Shown here piece after piece: positions 14,325 to 22,423 of a stretch of 45,237 nt of DNA. Each line of letters starts with the position of its first letter. Within the stretch, counting starts at the first letter, position 1. The DNA is from a virus. The notes under the pieces were generated by a model that had not been told where the DNA came from, did not search any database, and saw only the letters and a program-made list of their open reading frames with translations. Where the stretch lies: positions 1 through 45,237 of the IMG/VR virus record IMGVR_UViG_3300031951_000319, one strand, 5' to 3'. Made by a program: the position numbers and the translations under genes.

Positions 14325-16289
14325 CTACCGTCTACGAGAACGCTTTTTGATAGCACCAACTACCACCGCTTTGGCAAACGATAGTAACTCGCCAGCATGA
14401 GAGATACGACCAAAGATTTCTGTTCTGTGGGCTACCTTCTTCATATCCTTGTTGCTGTAGTGATTATCAAATGATTTAGCGTCCATGATTAGGACAAGCG
14501 AAGTAAGAATACCTCGCTTAGAGATGCGTTCAATCAAATCATCATTAGGGTCGTGGTTAAACTCACCGTCAGTAATTATGAACAGCATCTTATTCTTCTT
14601 GCGTGAGGACATGAGTAATTGTTCTGCCTCAAGCAATGCGGTATAGGGATTAGTTCCGCCGTCACCGTATATAAACTTATACTGGAGACGATCGGCTTTC
14701 TCCGCTCTGTTGTAGGCAACTTCGTTTTGATCATCAAAGGCATACACAGTAACTGGTGCGCCTATGTGTTCTAACGCTCGCTTAATAGTCCAACACGCTA
14801 TAGATGCCTTTCTATCATTGCTTTGGAATGACATAGAGCCTGACCTGTCAACACAGATAACAGCCTCGATGTCACATCCATCATCGCCTTCATCCCATCT
14901 ATCAAACGCTACGTCGGGTTCACACCCAGCCATAACTCGTTTGAAGTTTAATTTGCCAGAGGGAGTTTCTCTAATCCATGATGGTTCGGATTCATCACGC
15001 AAGCGTTGTAGTTCTTTCGCAAACTTGCGATAACTTACTATTGCTTCTGCAGGAATCTGAGTCCTATCAAACTTGCCTCGTTTACTTTGATCTTCATACC
15101 TACCATCGCCACCAACAATTACTTTTTGTTTGGCTTTGATGTCAGATATAACATCTTTGTTGTTCAAAGTATCAAAGACAATATCATCTAGCATGTTTCC
15201 AATGTGATTAGGAACACCACCTACGCTGGGAGTATGACCAACACCAATGTCTGGTGGTGTATCTAGATTACTCTCGCGTATATCTAGTGCTTCATCTTGA
15301 GTGCGGTGGTTTGTAATGTTTTTTCCACCACCACTACCTCCATCATCGTCTTGTGGTTTATCTTGCTTACCACTAGGCTTTTGATTACCGGCTCCTTTTA
15401 CTTTTGGTTTGTAGGTGTAAGGAGATTCTCCTACGCCTTGACCTTTAGCTCGAGCAGCATCACGTTCCTGTGCTTTGCCAGGTTCTGGTCTTCCTTTAGC
15501 CATGGGAGCACGACCCCCACAGCCTGTAGGACCACCGAGAGTGCATCCACCATCTTCTGGATTGTAGTTGTATGCACTAACTTGTGCTCTAATTTGGTCC
15601 AGTATTCCTGTTGGTTGTAGAACATAGTCATTGAATTGTTGAATCAATTCTTTGGCTCGTTCATAATCTCGAGGAAATACTAACAGCCGATACTCATCAA
15701 TGATTCTAGCCAATGTAGGTATTAGTTCTGGAAAAGCAAACTCATCTCGATATGCTTCTCGAACTTCTACCGGCAAGTATCTGCGACCACGTATCGCCAA
15801 ATAGGTTCCAGAGACATCTGATTCATCTTCTGAAAGCCAGCGAGCACAGGTAGATGATAGGTATGGAATAACAGATGGGTAGCGAGCAGTAAATAGGGTC
15901 TCGATTCGTTGATCCTCGAGAATATTCATGCTCTCCATAAGTTGATTTTCTATAACCCATTTCACCATTTCTGTGCCTTTGCGAGGCGTATACAGTTGAT
16001 GACAAAGCTCATGGTAGTTGAGGCCGGTAACTTGTGTCAATGTTTCCAAGTCCATGTCTTGAATCTCGGAAGCATTAAATGTGATTGTTGCACCGTCAGA
16101 CCAGGCTGGAGCCGGGCCTTGATTTACAACATTCACAACAATCGGATCGCCAGTTAGAACACGATCTGCTTGTTCATACACACGACATAGAGTTCCTAGT
16201 TGTAGTGCACGTTCCTGCAAATCTTCATCCCTAGCCTCCTTGATATACCAAGAGTTTTCTTCATCTCTCAGTCCATCAATCAATGGCAT
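14325..16289 (-). CDS. CobT-like protein: HExxH metallopeptidase-like domain plus VWA domain
   Basis: The 654-aa protein has HELCH at 93-97 and NILEDQRIE at 122-130, the zinc-binding pattern of CobT/DUF2201-type metallopeptidase-like domains. A long low-complexity linker (about 245-345, Gly/Lys/Asp-rich) follows, then a von Willebrand A domain. Its MIDAS is complete: DRSGS at 479-483, T544 in GGTNPY and D572 in TDG. VWA proteins of this kind work with MoxR-type AAA+ ATPases, and the partner gene lies 11 bases upstream in the same operon. In cobaltochelatase CobT teams with CobS; here the pair more likely remodels or cleaves a protein target. The substrate is unknown. Confidence 0.78.
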   Translation of the reverse strand: MPLIDGLRDEENSWYIKEARDEDLQERALQLGTLCRVYEQADRVLTGDPIVVNVVNQGPAPAWSDGATITFNASEIQDMDLETLTQVTGLNYHELCHQLYTPRKGTEMVKWVIENQLMESMNILEDQRIETLFTARYPSVIPYLSSTCARWLSEDESDVSGTYLAIRGRRYLPVEVREAYRDEFAFPELIPTLARIIDEYRLLVFPRDYERAKELIQQFNDYVLQPTGILDQIRAQVSAYNYNPEDGGCTLGGPTGCGGRAPMAKGRPEPGKAQERDAARAKGQGVGESPYTYKPKVKGAGNQKPSGKQDKPQDDDGGSGGGKNITNHRTQDEALDIRESNLDTPPDIGVGHTPSVGGVPNHIGNMLDDIVFDTLNNKDVISDIKAKQKVIVGGDGRYEDQSKRGKFDRTQIPAEAIVSYRKFAKELQRLRDESEPSWIRETPSGKLNFKRVMAGCEPDVAFDRWDEGDDGCDIEAVICVDRSGSMSFQSNDRKASIACWTIKRALEHIGAPVTVYAFDDQNEVAYNRAEKADRLQYKFIYGDGGTNPYTALLEAEQLLMSSRKKNKMLFIITDGEFNHDPNDDLIERISKRGILTSLVLIMDAKSFDNHYSNKDMKKVAHRTEIFGRISHAGELLSFAKAVVVGAIKKRSRRR

Positions 16290-16300
16290 GTTTATCCTTT

Positions 16301-17707
16301 CTAAACAGAAGTTGGGACAAAACCATTAACCCACTGTTCAAGTTCTTGTTCAGGAGTTAACGATTCTTCAGGCTGTGTAACAGTGACAGGCACTTCTATA
16401 CCGAAGTCAGTCTTAATGTTGTGTTCGTGAGTTTGGAAGATAAGGCGAACTGACGCTGCTTCTTCTGGGGAAAAGTGAGCGATGAAGTTTTCAACTGCAA
16501 ACTCATAACTCAAGTCACCCACGAACTGAACGAACTCAATCAACATATTGGTTGAGATTGGGGTTTCGTATTGACCTTTAGCAGCTTCAACGCGAAGTTG
16601 CTTAGCAAGATTCAACAGAGACTTGGAACTAACCAATTTAGACTCGACCTTGTCATCGTAATCCCAAGGAATTTGGATATCAAAGCGATTACGAAACGCG
16701 AAGTTGAGCGGTGTAGTGCCGATATAATCTGGATTCATTGTTGCAAAGATAGTCAAGTCTTTATGAGCCTTGATTACTTCACCCATGTGATCTAGTAGTG
16801 ATATCGAACGCTGTCCTGCCAACAATGTGTATAGAGTTGTGTAGATTTTAGGGTTGATGAAGTTGACCTCGTCGAGGAGCAACACACCACCGTTGCGAAT
16901 AACATCGGTGACTGGACCATCAATCCAAACCCACTTGCCATCAATCTGAGTCATTTTGCCAAACATTTGGCTTGGCTCCAATGATGCATTGCCAGATACC
17001 AACGCAAGTCTGAGCATACGTTCAGCAGCCCAAGCTTCGACAGATGTTGTCTTGCCGGGACCTGTTGGACCGTATAGAAGCACGTTGATGTTGTTAGAAC
17101 GGGCATAGTCGTAGATAGCAAAGTCTTCTTTGCCAAATACCTGCCTATGCACATACTTTTTAGCCAACTCCATTGGTGGCACGACTGCTAGCGCAACATA
17201 CGCTGGTGTCGGTGTTACCACAGGTGTTGATTCGATTGGCGTGGCGATTGTTTGTGTTGGCACAGCCCCCATTGCCACCGGAACTACAGAGCCAGCTTGA
17301 CGACGATTATCGAGAACATAGTCATCGAGTGAATCATCGCGCTCGCTTACTTGTGAGTAAATATCCGGAAGGATATTACTCAAAGTATCTGTAGATAGTG
17401 TTGCTTTGGTATGAGCCTGACACGCTTTAGTGCCCAAGACAGGGGAATAACCCTTGTCAGTCATAGCACGCTCATCAGCAGGCGTAACATATACGCCGAC
17501 TGGAGTTCGTGTAAGTTGCTCGGCTGTGCCGATCTGTCCCACGAGTGTGTCGTATTCAGTTTCCTCCCATTTATTGTGAGGACCCTTAGTCCCATCAGTG
17601 ACCCGTGTATAGATTCGTACGAGCTCGCCATGTGGCGTAACAAGAACTTGACGGCGTTTCGTTCCCATTATTGGCTCGTAGGATTCTGTGAATATAGCGA
17701 TATCCAT
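16301..17707 (-). CDS. MoxR/CobS-type AAA+ ATPase
   Basis: The N-terminal 180 residues of this 468-aa protein are unassigned and end in a Pro/Thr/Val-rich linker. The AAA+ domain follows: Walker A GPTGPGKT at 213-220, Walker B VLLLDEVN at 275-282, sensor-1 FATMNP at 321-326, and FRNRFD at 338-343 carrying a likely arginine finger. It is first gene of the pair with the HExxH/VWA protein, the standard MoxR-VWA arrangement. Its upstream region carries a promoter candidate, a palindrome and two hairpins. Phage CobS-like genes have been proposed to aid B12 synthesis; a chaperone or remodelling role is more general. The ATPase call is firm, the purpose is not. Confidence 0.82.
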   Translation of the reverse strand: MDIAIFTESYEPIMGTKRRQVLVTPHGELVRIYTRVTDGTKGPHNKWEETEYDTLVGQIGTAEQLTRTPVGVYVTPADERAMTDKGYSPVLGTKACQAHTKATLSTDTLSNILPDIYSQVSERDDSLDDYVLDNRRQAGSVVPVAMGAVPTQTIATPIESTPVVTPTPAYVALAVVPPMELAKKYVHRQVFGKEDFAIYDYARSNNINVLLYGPTGPGKTTSVEAWAAERMLRLALVSGNASLEPSQMFGKMTQIDGKWVWIDGPVTDVIRNGGVLLLDEVNFINPKIYTTLYTLLAGQRSISLLDHMGEVIKAHKDLTIFATMNPDYIGTTPLNFAFRNRFDIQIPWDYDDKVESKLVSSKSLLNLAKQLRVEAAKGQYETPISTNMLIEFVQFVGDLSYEFAVENFIAHFSPEEAASVRLIFQTHEHNIKTDFGIEVPVTVTQPEESLTPEQELEQWVNGFVPTSV

Positions 17708-17739
17708 TTCCTACCCCTTCTCGGTATGTGGATTCGTTG

Positions 17740-17779
17740 CTGTAAGCAATTTGCTTACAGTCTCCGGCACCGTGCCGGA
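17740..17779 (-). promoter_or_regulatory. Two leader hairpins upstream of the AAA+ gene
   Basis: Within the predicted 5' leader are two strong stem-loops. CTGTAAGCA (17740-17748) pairs with TGCTTACAG (17752-17760) with a 3-base loop. TCCGGCA (17763-17769) pairs with TGCCGGA (17773-17779) with a 3-base loop. They lie 33 to 72 bases before the start codon. Neither is followed by a U-run, so they are more likely stability or protein-binding elements than terminators. Confidence 0.6.
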
Positions 17780-17809
17780 AATCTATGTGCAAGAGAACAG
17801 AGGGCGTGG

Positions 17810-17839
17810 GGTATAAATACATGCCGATAGGCCTATCAA
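17810..17839 (-). promoter_or_regulatory. Candidate promoter of the AAA+/VWA operon
   Basis: On the minus strand, TTGATA (17834-17839) is followed after 18 bases by TATACC (17810-17815), a sigma70-like -35/-10 pair that would start transcription about 100 bases before the AAA+ gene. The match is 5 of 6 for the -35 and 4 of 6 for the -10. This is a reading of one sequence without transcript data. Confidence 0.42.
17826..17837. promoter_or_regulatory. 12-bp perfect palindrome overlapping the -35 element
   Basis: GATAGGCCTATC is a perfect inverted repeat covering most of the candidate -35 hexamer. A dimeric repressor bound here would block the promoter. The position is what makes it a candidate operator. 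Confidence 0.4.
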
Positions 17840-18258
17840 CTTAGCTTCATCGGTGATGAAGAACCGTGCGCCTTCGCATTAACCTTCAATGCGGAAAGGA
17901 CTGGCTGCGATAATTTTAGTCGGATTTCCCCATGTATCAGGGAACCCACGCTCGCCTCTGTCTCCTGTGTAAGGTGGGTGCATATGCTAACCACCTGTTG
18001 TTTTGTATGAGTTACGCACGAAGGAGGGGGAGACTTGAGCGCTACTTAGCATCACAACCTCTGCGACTTTTGGACAAGACAACTGCATGTTCGTTAGCAC
18101 ACTCTCCTTTAGGGAGTCATTTGGATAGTTCCACGTGGTGTATCGAAACAAGGTCTTGGGTTCACCTCTGGTCCGTTCATCTATAGATTAGGTTGATTTT
18201 AGCTGTTGGGGCAAGGGTCTCAGTAACCTCGAGTGCTTCTCGTCATACATAACCCTAT

Positions 18259-18555
18259 TTAGAATGGGTCGGGGAATTCTTCCGCAAGAACTGATCGTCT
18301 CAGTTCAAGGGGCAACTCTTCTGGGTGACGAAGGGCTATCGTTATACCCATCATGTTGGCAATGTGGAACGTAACGCAGATAACACAGGCGGGAATCATT
18401 TCCTTGTGCTCTCTATCGCCGTAATTATCTCGTAAATGAGACATTACTATTCTGGCTGTGTCCACCAATGAACTGCAGTCATCGTGTTCACAATTTCCTT
18501 CATCTTTATTGTTATTGATGAAGTCGTCCATGTTGAACTTATCAAAGTATGACAT
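18259..18555 (-). CDS. Hypothetical protein
   Basis: This 98-aa protein has an Asp/Asn-rich N-terminus, then CEHDDC, and a helical middle containing CVICVTFHIANMMG. The cysteine and histidine residues could bind a metal, but the spacing fits no family I know. AAAGG lies upstream of ATG. It follows the gene at 18568-19131 by 12 bases. Confidence 0.5.
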   Translation of the reverse strand: MSYFDKFNMDDFINNNKDEGNCEHDDCSSLVDTARIVMSHLRDNYGDREHKEMIPACVICVTFHIANMMGITIALRHPEELPLELRRSVLAEEFPDPF

Positions 18556-18567
18556 GGTTCTACCTTT

Positions 18568-19131
18568 CTACTTTAGAAATAGACTGAGTTGTCCATTTTC
18601 TTTTGCTGCATTCAGCGTGTGCATTGCTACCAATTTGTTGTTTAAAACTAATTGTTGATAGATAACTCCAGGCATGCCTTTCTTTATCGCATCAACAATA
18701 GTCCAAATGGTTGCGCCTACTTCCGCTGGTTTAGAGCGTTTGATTACTTTTACTGCAAAGTCTTTGCGTTCCAAAGCAAAAGCAATTGACGCTGCATACT
18801 CTGTAAGAGTTTTGAGCGTGCTGCTTCCATCTGGTGTGCTTCTTAACCATGCGGCAAAAGTGTAAAACAAATCATCAATAGCGGTATCGTTGCCATTATT
18901 TACTGACTCCAATACTTCTGTAATGATTTCTGCTGTTACTGCTTCACGAAATGACTTGCTTGCTTCAGACAATGCTACAAAACCTTTAGGCATAGTATTG
19001 CTGTAGACAATGATGTTAGTGCATTCCGTTACAAGTTCTTGAGCTGATGATGTTTCTGGATTGTTCAAAGGTAATTCATAGATTTGAACTCCAGAAGTTA
19101 TCGGATCAAACTCAACTGATGTTTGGGACAT
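18568..19131 (-). CDS. Hypothetical helical protein
   Basis: The N-terminal 35 residues of this 187-aa protein are extended; the rest is mostly alpha-helical with alternating hydrophobic residues (for example FREAVTAEIITEVLESV and FALERKDFAVKVIKRS). It overlaps the end of the upstream gene by 20 bases. There are no catalytic motifs. It may be a phage-specific scaffold or interaction protein. The family is unknown. Confidence 0.5.
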   Translation of the reverse strand: MSQTSVEFDPITSGVQIYELPLNNPETSSAQELVTECTNIIVYSNTMPKGFVALSEASKSFREAVTAEIITEVLESVNNGNDTAIDDLFYTFAAWLRSTPDGSSTLKTLTEYAASIAFALERKDFAVKVIKRSKPAEVGATIWTIVDAIKKGMPGVIYQQLVLNNKLVAMHTLNAAKENGQLSLFLK

Positions 19132-19825
19132 ATGCTGCTATCGCTTTCTCTAGTTCGCTTGGTTTGTTATTAACAAGAGTGCCGTGTTGTAATCGCAAAG
19201 GTGTTCCGTCCCATAGCATAGTTACTAACTGACTGCCATAGTCTTTCTTACCATAACCGTTACAACCAAAGCACTTCTCTGTTTTTGTTGTGTAATGGTT
19301 TGTACTTAAACCATGAACACACTTGTGTCTGTGCCATCCGCCATTCAGTTTTGAAATTGTAGCGGGCATGAGAGTTGTTTTATCGCACTCTTCAGAGCCC
19401 AGCGAATGACAATACGGAATAGTGCAATAGCCATCGACAAGTCCAGCGCCATGACAGCGCCTGCACTTTTGTATCTTTGGTGGTTTTCTTGTTGCATCAG
19501 CTAACACAATGTGAAACTTATTGTTTCTTTGATACAAACTAGTAATTCCTGAATACATTCGAATTACTTCTCGAACACTCCAAGAATAGAGGGGGTTGTA
19601 ATACCCACCCCACCTTGTTCGTCCAAGTCCAGCCTGTATTGTTATTGTGTCATCTGGATGGAATACGACAACTGCTTGATTAGTCCAAGGATAAAAGACT
19701 TCGATGTCTTTTGGATTTGCTTGGGTTTTGCGAAGCCGTAGTCCACGAGTGTAAAGTGGGCGTTCCCACTTTTTGCGACCGCCTGCTAACCAGTCGACCG
19801 CTTCTTGATAGGTATTGATAATCAT
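19112..19825 (-). CDS. Protein with DnaJ-type zinc repeats
   Basis: The 237-aa protein has an N-terminal mixed beta region (1-110), then CRRCHGAG (121-128) and CFGCNGYG (185-192). Both are exact C-x-x-C-x-G-x-G DnaJ-type zinc repeats, with further Cys and His residues between (C134, C139, C147, C169). No J-domain (HPD motif) is present, so it is not DnaJ itself. It could bind unfolded protein or nucleic acid. It meets the preceding gene at a one-base stop/start overlap (19825). Confidence 0.6.
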   Translation of the reverse strand: MIINTYQEAVDWLAGGRKKWERPLYTRGLRLRKTQANPKDIEVFYPWTNQAVVVFHPDDTITIQAGLGRTRWGGYYNPLYSWSVREVIRMYSGITSLYQRNNKFHIVLADATRKPPKIQKCRRCHGAGLVDGYCTIPYCHSLGSEECDKTTLMPATISKLNGGWHRHKCVHGLSTNHYTTKTEKCFGCNGYGKKDYGSQLVTMLWDGTPLRLQHGTLVNNKPSELEKAIAAYVPNIS

Positions 19826-20118
19826 TAGATTACCTCTTTCTCACGATTGAGATACTCGAACGTGCGTTCCCTCTCTGCTTCTCGAATGCGGGCAAGTTCT
19901 TTTTTGGATACTTGCTCGTCTTCTTCGAACCAATGAATAGAAATGGGGAACCTTCTTGCTCTATTTGGTGATAGAGCATAGAGAATGTCTCCCATTCCGT
20001 CAATGACTCCAGAGTGGTAGGCACGACTGTGCATGTCGTCTAAGTCCTGAGCATCTATCTCAGAACGAAGCATCATGTCTTCAATCAGTTTGAGAACTTT
20101 CTTCTTTCTCAGTATCAT
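19825..20118 (-). CDS. Hypothetical basic/charged protein
   Basis: This 97-aa protein has AAAGG upstream of ATG 20118. It has a Lys-rich start (MILRKKKVLKLIEDM), a short middle with SGVIDGMGDILYAL, and an Arg/Glu-rich helix (SKKELARIREAERERTFEY). The tail could be a coiled coil. It is the first gene after the 620-bp gene-free region, so a promoter may lie just upstream. Confidence 0.5.
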   Translation of the reverse strand: MILRKKKVLKLIEDMMLRSEIDAQDLDDMHSRAYHSGVIDGMGDILYALSPNRARRFPISIHWFEEDEQVSKKELARIREAERERTFEYLNREKEVI

Positions 20119-20738
20119 GTGTGCCTTTCTGCCACGTGCTACCCACTATGGATAACACGAGCGTGCCAATGTAAACTTTGACATCTACATTGGCGGACTA
20201 GATTAGACTGCTAGCCCAGTTATTGGGTATGGACAATCGTGAACACGCAGTGTTCGTGCTGCCATCCAACTTGAACTTGGAAACACATTGAATTACTGAA
20301 GGTATTATCGTGAGACTCACAACGTGGCCTCTGTTGCGTTGTAGAATTACATACATAGTCTCGGTCGCGTCTCTTACTATGCATCTACGCTCATTATGGG
20401 AGGACTAACGTGACCCACTGGGTGCCTCTGACCCCATAGTTCGTACCCTTATGCTTCTTCGCCCCCTTTGTATTCAGACATAGTCTCCCGAATACATACT
20501 CAGCTCTCGGTGATAATCAACAGCCTATTCAATGTGTCTCCAAGAATCTATAAGCAGTTTTTAGTGAGTCATGCTCAGGACTCAGGCATTCGCCCCATGC
20601 AATAACATCTATTACTGTCTGTAATAGGAATGTAACGCACTTATTGGTAGCCGGGCAATTCCCATTCCCGTTTACCCCTTATTTATAGTCGTTGGTTACG
20701 ACTCCCTTCCTTTCGATGCATGCATCTACTAGGCGGAA
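20119..20738. ncRNA. Candidate structured non-coding RNA region (620 bp, no genes)
   Basis: No frame looks coding. At least six stems occur. GCCAATGTA (20165-20173) pairs with TACATTGGC (20186-20194). GAACAC (20241-20246) pairs with GTGTTC (20250-20255). TATGGG (20395-20400) pairs with CCCATA (20433-20438) around an inner ACCCACTGGGT hairpin. TGTATTC (20469-20475) pairs with GAATACA (20490-20496). CTATTAC (20609-20615) pairs with GTAATAG (20621-20627). AGTCGT (20687-20692) pairs with ACGACT (20698-20703). Chance would give fewer. A large phage RNA of the GOLLD or ROOL kind is one idea; the strand is undetermined. Confidence 0.35.
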
Positions 20739-21104
20739 TTACTGTCTGTTGAAAGCAACAGAAAACTGCGTAAAGAATGCAGCGATTTTGAATCCAATTT
20801 GATGCAATGGATACAAATGGTCAGACTCTTCGTTACCTTTTGTATTCCATGAACGAGCATCAAATGGAGTTGATAAATCCAAATCTAACTTGAATAAACT
20901 GTCTGTAAATCCAAGCATGATTTCAAAACCATAATCATATTTAGCCTTGGTTGTAAAGTGAAACGCAAAACCTCGGCCGTTGTATGGGTCATAAAGACGA
21001 TAAAACTTGAACCCAGGAATAGCATTATCTTTCATGTTTTGTTCAACATCATCAAAGAAACTATCCACATCGGGATAATCCATGATTGTTCTACCTTCGT
21101 GCAT
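20739..21104 (-). CDS. Hypothetical protein
   Basis: This 121-aa protein has AAAGGA upstream of ATG. It is aromatic-rich in the middle (FKFYRLYDPYNGRGFAFHF) and ends with FKIAAFFTQFSVAFNRQ. It looks like a compact alpha/beta protein. There are no metal ligands or signal. It is flanked by the 620-bp gene-free region downstream and a 145-bp gap (21105-21249) upstream, in which I see only a few weak hairpins and the ribosome site. Confidence 0.5.
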   Translation of the reverse strand: MHEGRTIMDYPDVDSFFDDVEQNMKDNAIPGFKFYRLYDPYNGRGFAFHFTTKAKYDYGFEIMLGFTDSLFKLDLDLSTPFDARSWNTKGNEESDHLYPLHQIGFKIAAFFTQFSVAFNRQ

Positions 21105-21249
21105 TTGTGTCCTTTCTTTTGTAGTTGATAAGCAGTTTATCCCTTCACATGCTTAGGTGACGAGTCGCGTTATTACCTCAGGTAACCGACTAAAAAGACC
21201 AACCACACATCTACCTCTCATGGATAGCCTATTCGTGTGTGCGGAAGAT

Positions 21250-21996
21250 TTACATACCTTTTACTGATTCAAGTTGCTTCTTGAGTTCGTCTTGCTGTGC
21301 CTCTAACGCAGCAATTTTCTTCTTCTTGATTTCTTCTTTGGCTGTTGCCAAGAATGAGGCTAATTCTGCTGCCTCATCAAGAGTCAATGAAATAGTGCGG
21401 AACCCGACCGTTACTTCGACTTCCATACTATGCTCATTTATTTCATATTTGAGGTTTTTATCGTCGCATTCACGTTTGCAATAGCAATACGATGGGCGAC
21501 ATCCTTTTGGACACATTTCTTCTGTCACCTTCCTTTCTTTTACTAGTCCATGGGCTTTCATCATGCTGTCTCTATGCCACGCAGCAAAGTGCTTGTCATA
21601 CGTAGACGCTCCTTCTTCAATAAAAAAACGTGCTTCTATTCTACTTATTTCGTAGAAGCAATCGTTTTCTTCATCTCTCGCAAAACGAGAAGTCCAAGAA
21701 AAGTTGTAACTCTTTTCTCTTACGTAATCTAAAGGAACAATACGATAAAGCAACAAGGTGTCTGATCTATGACGTTTGCCGCAACCAATAGTTTTAATAC
21801 ACCAATTAACATCTTCATCCTTCAACGTTCCGGGATACTCTAGAAGATAGTTTCGGTATTTATACCATTCGCTTGTTGCAGAAACTTTATGGTATTCACT
21901 AATTGATCTACGAGACCAACCATACGAACGACCATTCAAGAACTCACGTTCTACCTCTGCTAACGTAGGAAGTTTGTTTTCATTTTCAACTTCCAT
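21250..21996 (-). CDS. Hypothetical protein with Cys cluster and C-terminal coiled coil
   Basis: ATG 21996 has AAAGG upstream and is preferred to a longer frame from 22047. Around residue 175 of the 248-aa product is a dense cluster CPKGCRPSYCYCKREC with five cysteines, likely zinc-binding. The last 40 residues (ELASFLATAKEEIKKKKIAA onward) form a clear coiled coil. The N-terminal half is charged and aromatic. The function is unknown. Confidence 0.5.
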   Translation of the reverse strand: MEVENENKLPTLAEVEREFLNGRSYGWSRRSISEYHKVSATSEWYKYRNYLLEYPGTLKDEDVNWCIKTIGCGKRHRSDTLLLYRIVPLDYVREKSYNFSWTSRFARDEENDCFYEISRIEARFFIEEGASTYDKHFAAWHRDSMMKAHGLVKERKVTEEMCPKGCRPSYCYCKRECDDKNLKYEINEHSMEVEVTVGFRTISLTLDEAAELASFLATAKEEIKKKKIAALEAQQDELKKQLESVKGM

Positions 21997-22073
21997 GTTT
22001 GCCTTTCTTCTGCCTGTGTTATGAAACACAGACAGACAGAGCAACACAGGAAAGCCTGTGATGCCCTGTCCAA

Positions 22074-22280
22074 CTATCTTCCACTTGACCTACCCCCTGT
22101 GTAAACAAAAGGGTCTGTTTTATTTACTATTGTGTAGCCCTGTTTAGGAACTAGTATCAAACACATGCGTTCGGTTAGTTCTGATGGGCGATTATTGAAG
22201 CATTGTTTCTTCATGCAATAGGTGTAGCCAAGGTCCCATCTTTCTGGGGCAACTGGCTCACCACATGAGTCACAGAGCAT
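22074..22280 (-). CDS. 68-aa zinc-ribbon protein
   Basis: The protein opens MLCDSCGEPVAPERWDLGYTYC, a C-x2-C pair followed by C22 and C27, a small zinc ribbon. AAGGGAG lies 4 bases before ATG. Its start lies about 70 bases inside the end of the upstream gene in another frame. Confidence 0.6.
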   Translation of the reverse strand: MLCDSCGEPVAPERWDLGYTYCMKKQCFNNRPSELTERMCLILVPKQGYTIVNKTDPFVYTGGRSSGR

Positions 22281-22423
22281 GGTTCTCCCTTGATTTGCTT
22301 ATTTGTTATTATTGATACAAGAAAGCGGTGTATCTCCGCTTCTAACTTAGAATGTATAAAAGCCAGCTGCTGAAGGCTAATCTCACCTTCAACAGAGGCT
22401 TTTATTTCTAGTTGTGTTTTCAT
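22211..22423 (-). CDS. 70-aa helical hypothetical protein
   Basis: ATG 22423 overlaps the previous stop (TAATG) and has GGGAGG 7 bases upstream. The product is mostly helical (SLQQLAFIHSKLEAEIHRFL). Its last 23 codons overlap the zinc-ribbon gene at 22074-22280 in a different frame, an unusually long overlap for this block. Both have good ribosome sites, so both are reported. Confidence 0.5.
   Translation of the reverse strand: MKTQLEIKASVEGEISLQQLAFIHSKLEAEIHRFLVSIITNKQIKGEPCSVTHVVSQLPQKDGTLATPIA

Larger units (their letters stand above)
17708..18258. other. Gene-free, hairpin-rich region (551 bp)
   Basis: No convincing gene is seen. Besides the leader hairpins it holds CTTCATC (17845-17851) with GATGAAG (17855-17861), CGCATT (17875-17880) with AATGCG (17888-17893), a weak CTCC/GGAG hairpin near 18103-18115 and the palindrome ATCTATAGAT near 18179-18188. 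The part from 17900 to 18258 is less clearly structured. A plus-strand frame at 17932-18186 has unprotein-like composition. It may hold a promoter region plus a non-coding RNA. No tRNA T-arm was found. Confidence 0.5.

Noticed and set aside
17932-18186. 84-aa plus-strand frame in a gene-free region
   Set aside because: Composition is Leu/Arg/Ser-rich and unprotein-like, there is no ribosome site, and it runs against the direction of all genes around it.
19112-19825. True DnaJ chaperone
   Set aside because: Two C-x-x-C-x-G-x-G repeats are present, but there is no J-domain HPD motif and only two repeats.
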